From assembly GCA_031277075.1 (NCBI GenBank), contig JAISLV010000175.1, forward strand, positions 1-5,266: a stretch of 5,266 bases of DNA, in the 5' to 3' direction. The position numbers and the translations under genes were made by a program. This stretch comes from Endomicrobium sp. Its GTDB lineage: Bacteria; Elusimicrobiota; Endomicrobiia; Endomicrobiales; Endomicrobiaceae. Shown piece after piece: positions 4,288-5,266 of this stretch. Every line of letters begins with the position of its first letter. Positions within the stretch are counted from its first letter, which is position 1. The notes under the pieces were generated by a model. The model had not been told where the DNA came from. It saw only the letters and a list, made by a program, of their open reading frames with translations, and did not search any database.

Positions 4288-5266
4288 TTAGATTTTTATT
4301 TTTCTAAGCCGCAAGGCGTTTGTTACGACAAACAGAGAAGACAAACTCATAGCCGCGGCGGCAAATGCGGGACTCAGCTTTAACCCGAAAGAATAATAAA
4401 ACGCCCCCGCCGCCAAAGGAATAGCGCACACATTATAAAAAAACGCCCAAAACAAATTTTGTTTTATATTTCTTATTGTCAACGCCGAGAGTTTAAAAGC
4501 CTTTACGGCGTCTTGCAAATCGTCTTTCATCAGCACAATATCCGCGCTTTCCATAGCTATATCCGCGCCTGCGCCCAAAGCTATTCCAACATCCGCTCTT
4601 TCTAATGCCGGCGCGTCGTTTATACCGTCGCCTATCATCGTTACTTTTTTACCTTTGCGCTGAAACTCTCTTACTATTTGCTCTTTACCGTCTGGCAAAA
4701 CTTCAGATATTACCGTTTCTATGCCTGCCTGCGCGGCGATTTTGTTTGCCGTTTTGGCGTTATCGCCCGTCAAAAGAACAATGTTTAGCCCCATTTTTCT
4801 CATAACTTCAACGGCTTTTAGCGCGTTTTCTTTTATAATGTCCGATAAAACTATGACGCCGATAAATTTTCCGTCGGAAGCAAAATAAACGGGAATTTCC
4901 GAGCCTCCGTATTCTCTAATTGCGATATTTTCGCCGACCATAAATTTTTTATTGCCCGCTATTACAGTATGTCCGTTAATTTCGGCTTTTATTCCGCCGC
5001 CTTGTATTTGTTTAAAATTTTTCGCTTCGGAAAATTCTGCTTTTTCATTTTTCGCTTTTTCAACTATAGCTTTTGCAAACGGATGCCCCGAAAGATTTTC
5101 AATAGAAGCGGCAAGAGCGAGAAAATCGTTTTGAGAAAAATTTTCAACGGGCAAAATATCTGCAACCAAAGGTTTTCCTACGGTAAGAGTTCCCGTTTTA
5201 TCAAGTATAACGGTATCGGTTTTAGACAAAATTTCTAAAGTTTCGGCGTCTTTAAAAAGCAGTCCG
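4288..5266 (-). CDS. copA: Copper-type P1B ATPase (CopA-like), C-terminal 325 residues
   Basis: The frame is open to the right edge, so the 5' part is missing: any N-terminal metal-binding domain, the first six membrane helices and the CPC motif. Upstream of the TTG at 5229 the frame still encodes GLLFKDAETLEI, the standard lead-in to the phosphorylation site, so that codon is internal. In the visible fragment (numbered from the edge) are DKTGTLT with phosphorylated Asp22, the P1B nucleotide-domain GHP (60-62), TGDN (166-169), GDGINDAPAL (212-221), then two C-terminal membrane helices with a Tyr-Asn pair (277-278) and MSLSS (306-310). YN in helix 7 and MxxSS in helix 8 are the signature of the Cu(I) subgroup. 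The family pumps Cu(I) out of the cytoplasm at the cost of ATP. Silver transport is a common side activity. No copper-responsive regulator or chaperone gene is within the window. The gene ends 106 bases before nadC. Confidence 0.93.
   Translation of the reverse strand, partial: GLLFKDAETLEILSKTDTVILDKTGTLTVGKPLVADILPVENFSQNDFLALAASIENLSGHPFAKAIVEKAKNEKAEFSEAKNFKQIQGGGIKAEINGHTVIAGNKKFMVGENIAIREYGGSEIPVYFASDGKFIGVIVLSDIIKENALKAVEVMRKMGLNIVLLTGDNAKTANKIAAQAGIETVISEVLPDGKEQIVREFQRKGKKVTMIGDGINDAPALERADVGIALGAGADIAMESADIVLMKDDLQDAVKAFKLSALTIRNIKQNLFWAFFYNVCAIPLAAGAFYYSFGLKLSPAFAAAAMSLSSLFVVTNALRLRKIKI

Noticed and set aside
5227..5229. TTG as a start of a short ATPase-like protein
   Set aside because: The upstream codons continue the family sequence (LFKDAETLEI) into the window edge, so this is an internal Leu codon of a longer gene.
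4605..5238. Several 60-89 codon plus-strand frames opposite the copper ATPase
   Set aside because: They overlap one another and sit antisense to conserved P-type ATPase motifs.

Overview
The window is an AT-rich bacterial chromosome segment in which every supportable gene lies on the minus strand, so it reads biologically from high to low coordinates. The 461-residue protein starts with a lipoprotein signal peptide and a C40 cell-wall peptidase follows, which suggests a diderm (Gram-negative) anaerobe or host-associated lineage. The AT-rich, Lys/Ile/Phe-rich proteins with short or overlapping gene junctions would fit a group such as Elusimicrobiota (Endomicrobium-like). That placement is only an impression; no marker here settles it.

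Layout in transcription order. (1) 5266-4288 is the C-terminal 325 residues of a copper-type P1B ATPase (CopA-like) whose 5' part lies outside the window. (2) A 106-base gap follows, holding a good sigma70-like promoter that ends almost at the next start codon. (3) 4181-344 looks like one six-gene operon: nadC (quinolinate phosphoribosyltransferase, NAD synthesis), birA (biotin protein ligase with a helix-turn-helix), a lipoprotein NlpC/P60 endopeptidase with SH3b-type domains, two unrecognised small membrane proteins (63 and 70 residues), and a YbaB/EbfC-family nucleoid-associated protein. Junctions are 1-base (TAATG) and 4-base (ATGA) overlaps, a 4-base gap, then 17- and 14-base overlaps. 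(4) An 85-base gap contains a weak hairpin and a promoter candidate. (5) 258-1 is the first 86 codons of a dCTP deaminase gene (dcd) that runs off the left edge.

The genes are mostly housekeeping: metal export, two cofactor steps (NAD and biotin attachment), peptidoglycan turnover, a DNA-binding protein and dUMP/dTTP precursor supply. I see no CRISPR array, mobile element, RNA gene or defence system. The least explained part is the small-membrane-protein pair between the peptidase and ebfC. Each of the two small genes encodes a Lys-rich C-terminal tail whose codons double as the ribosome binding site of the next gene, and the first one has an internal start candidate with a better ribosome binding site than its upstream start.
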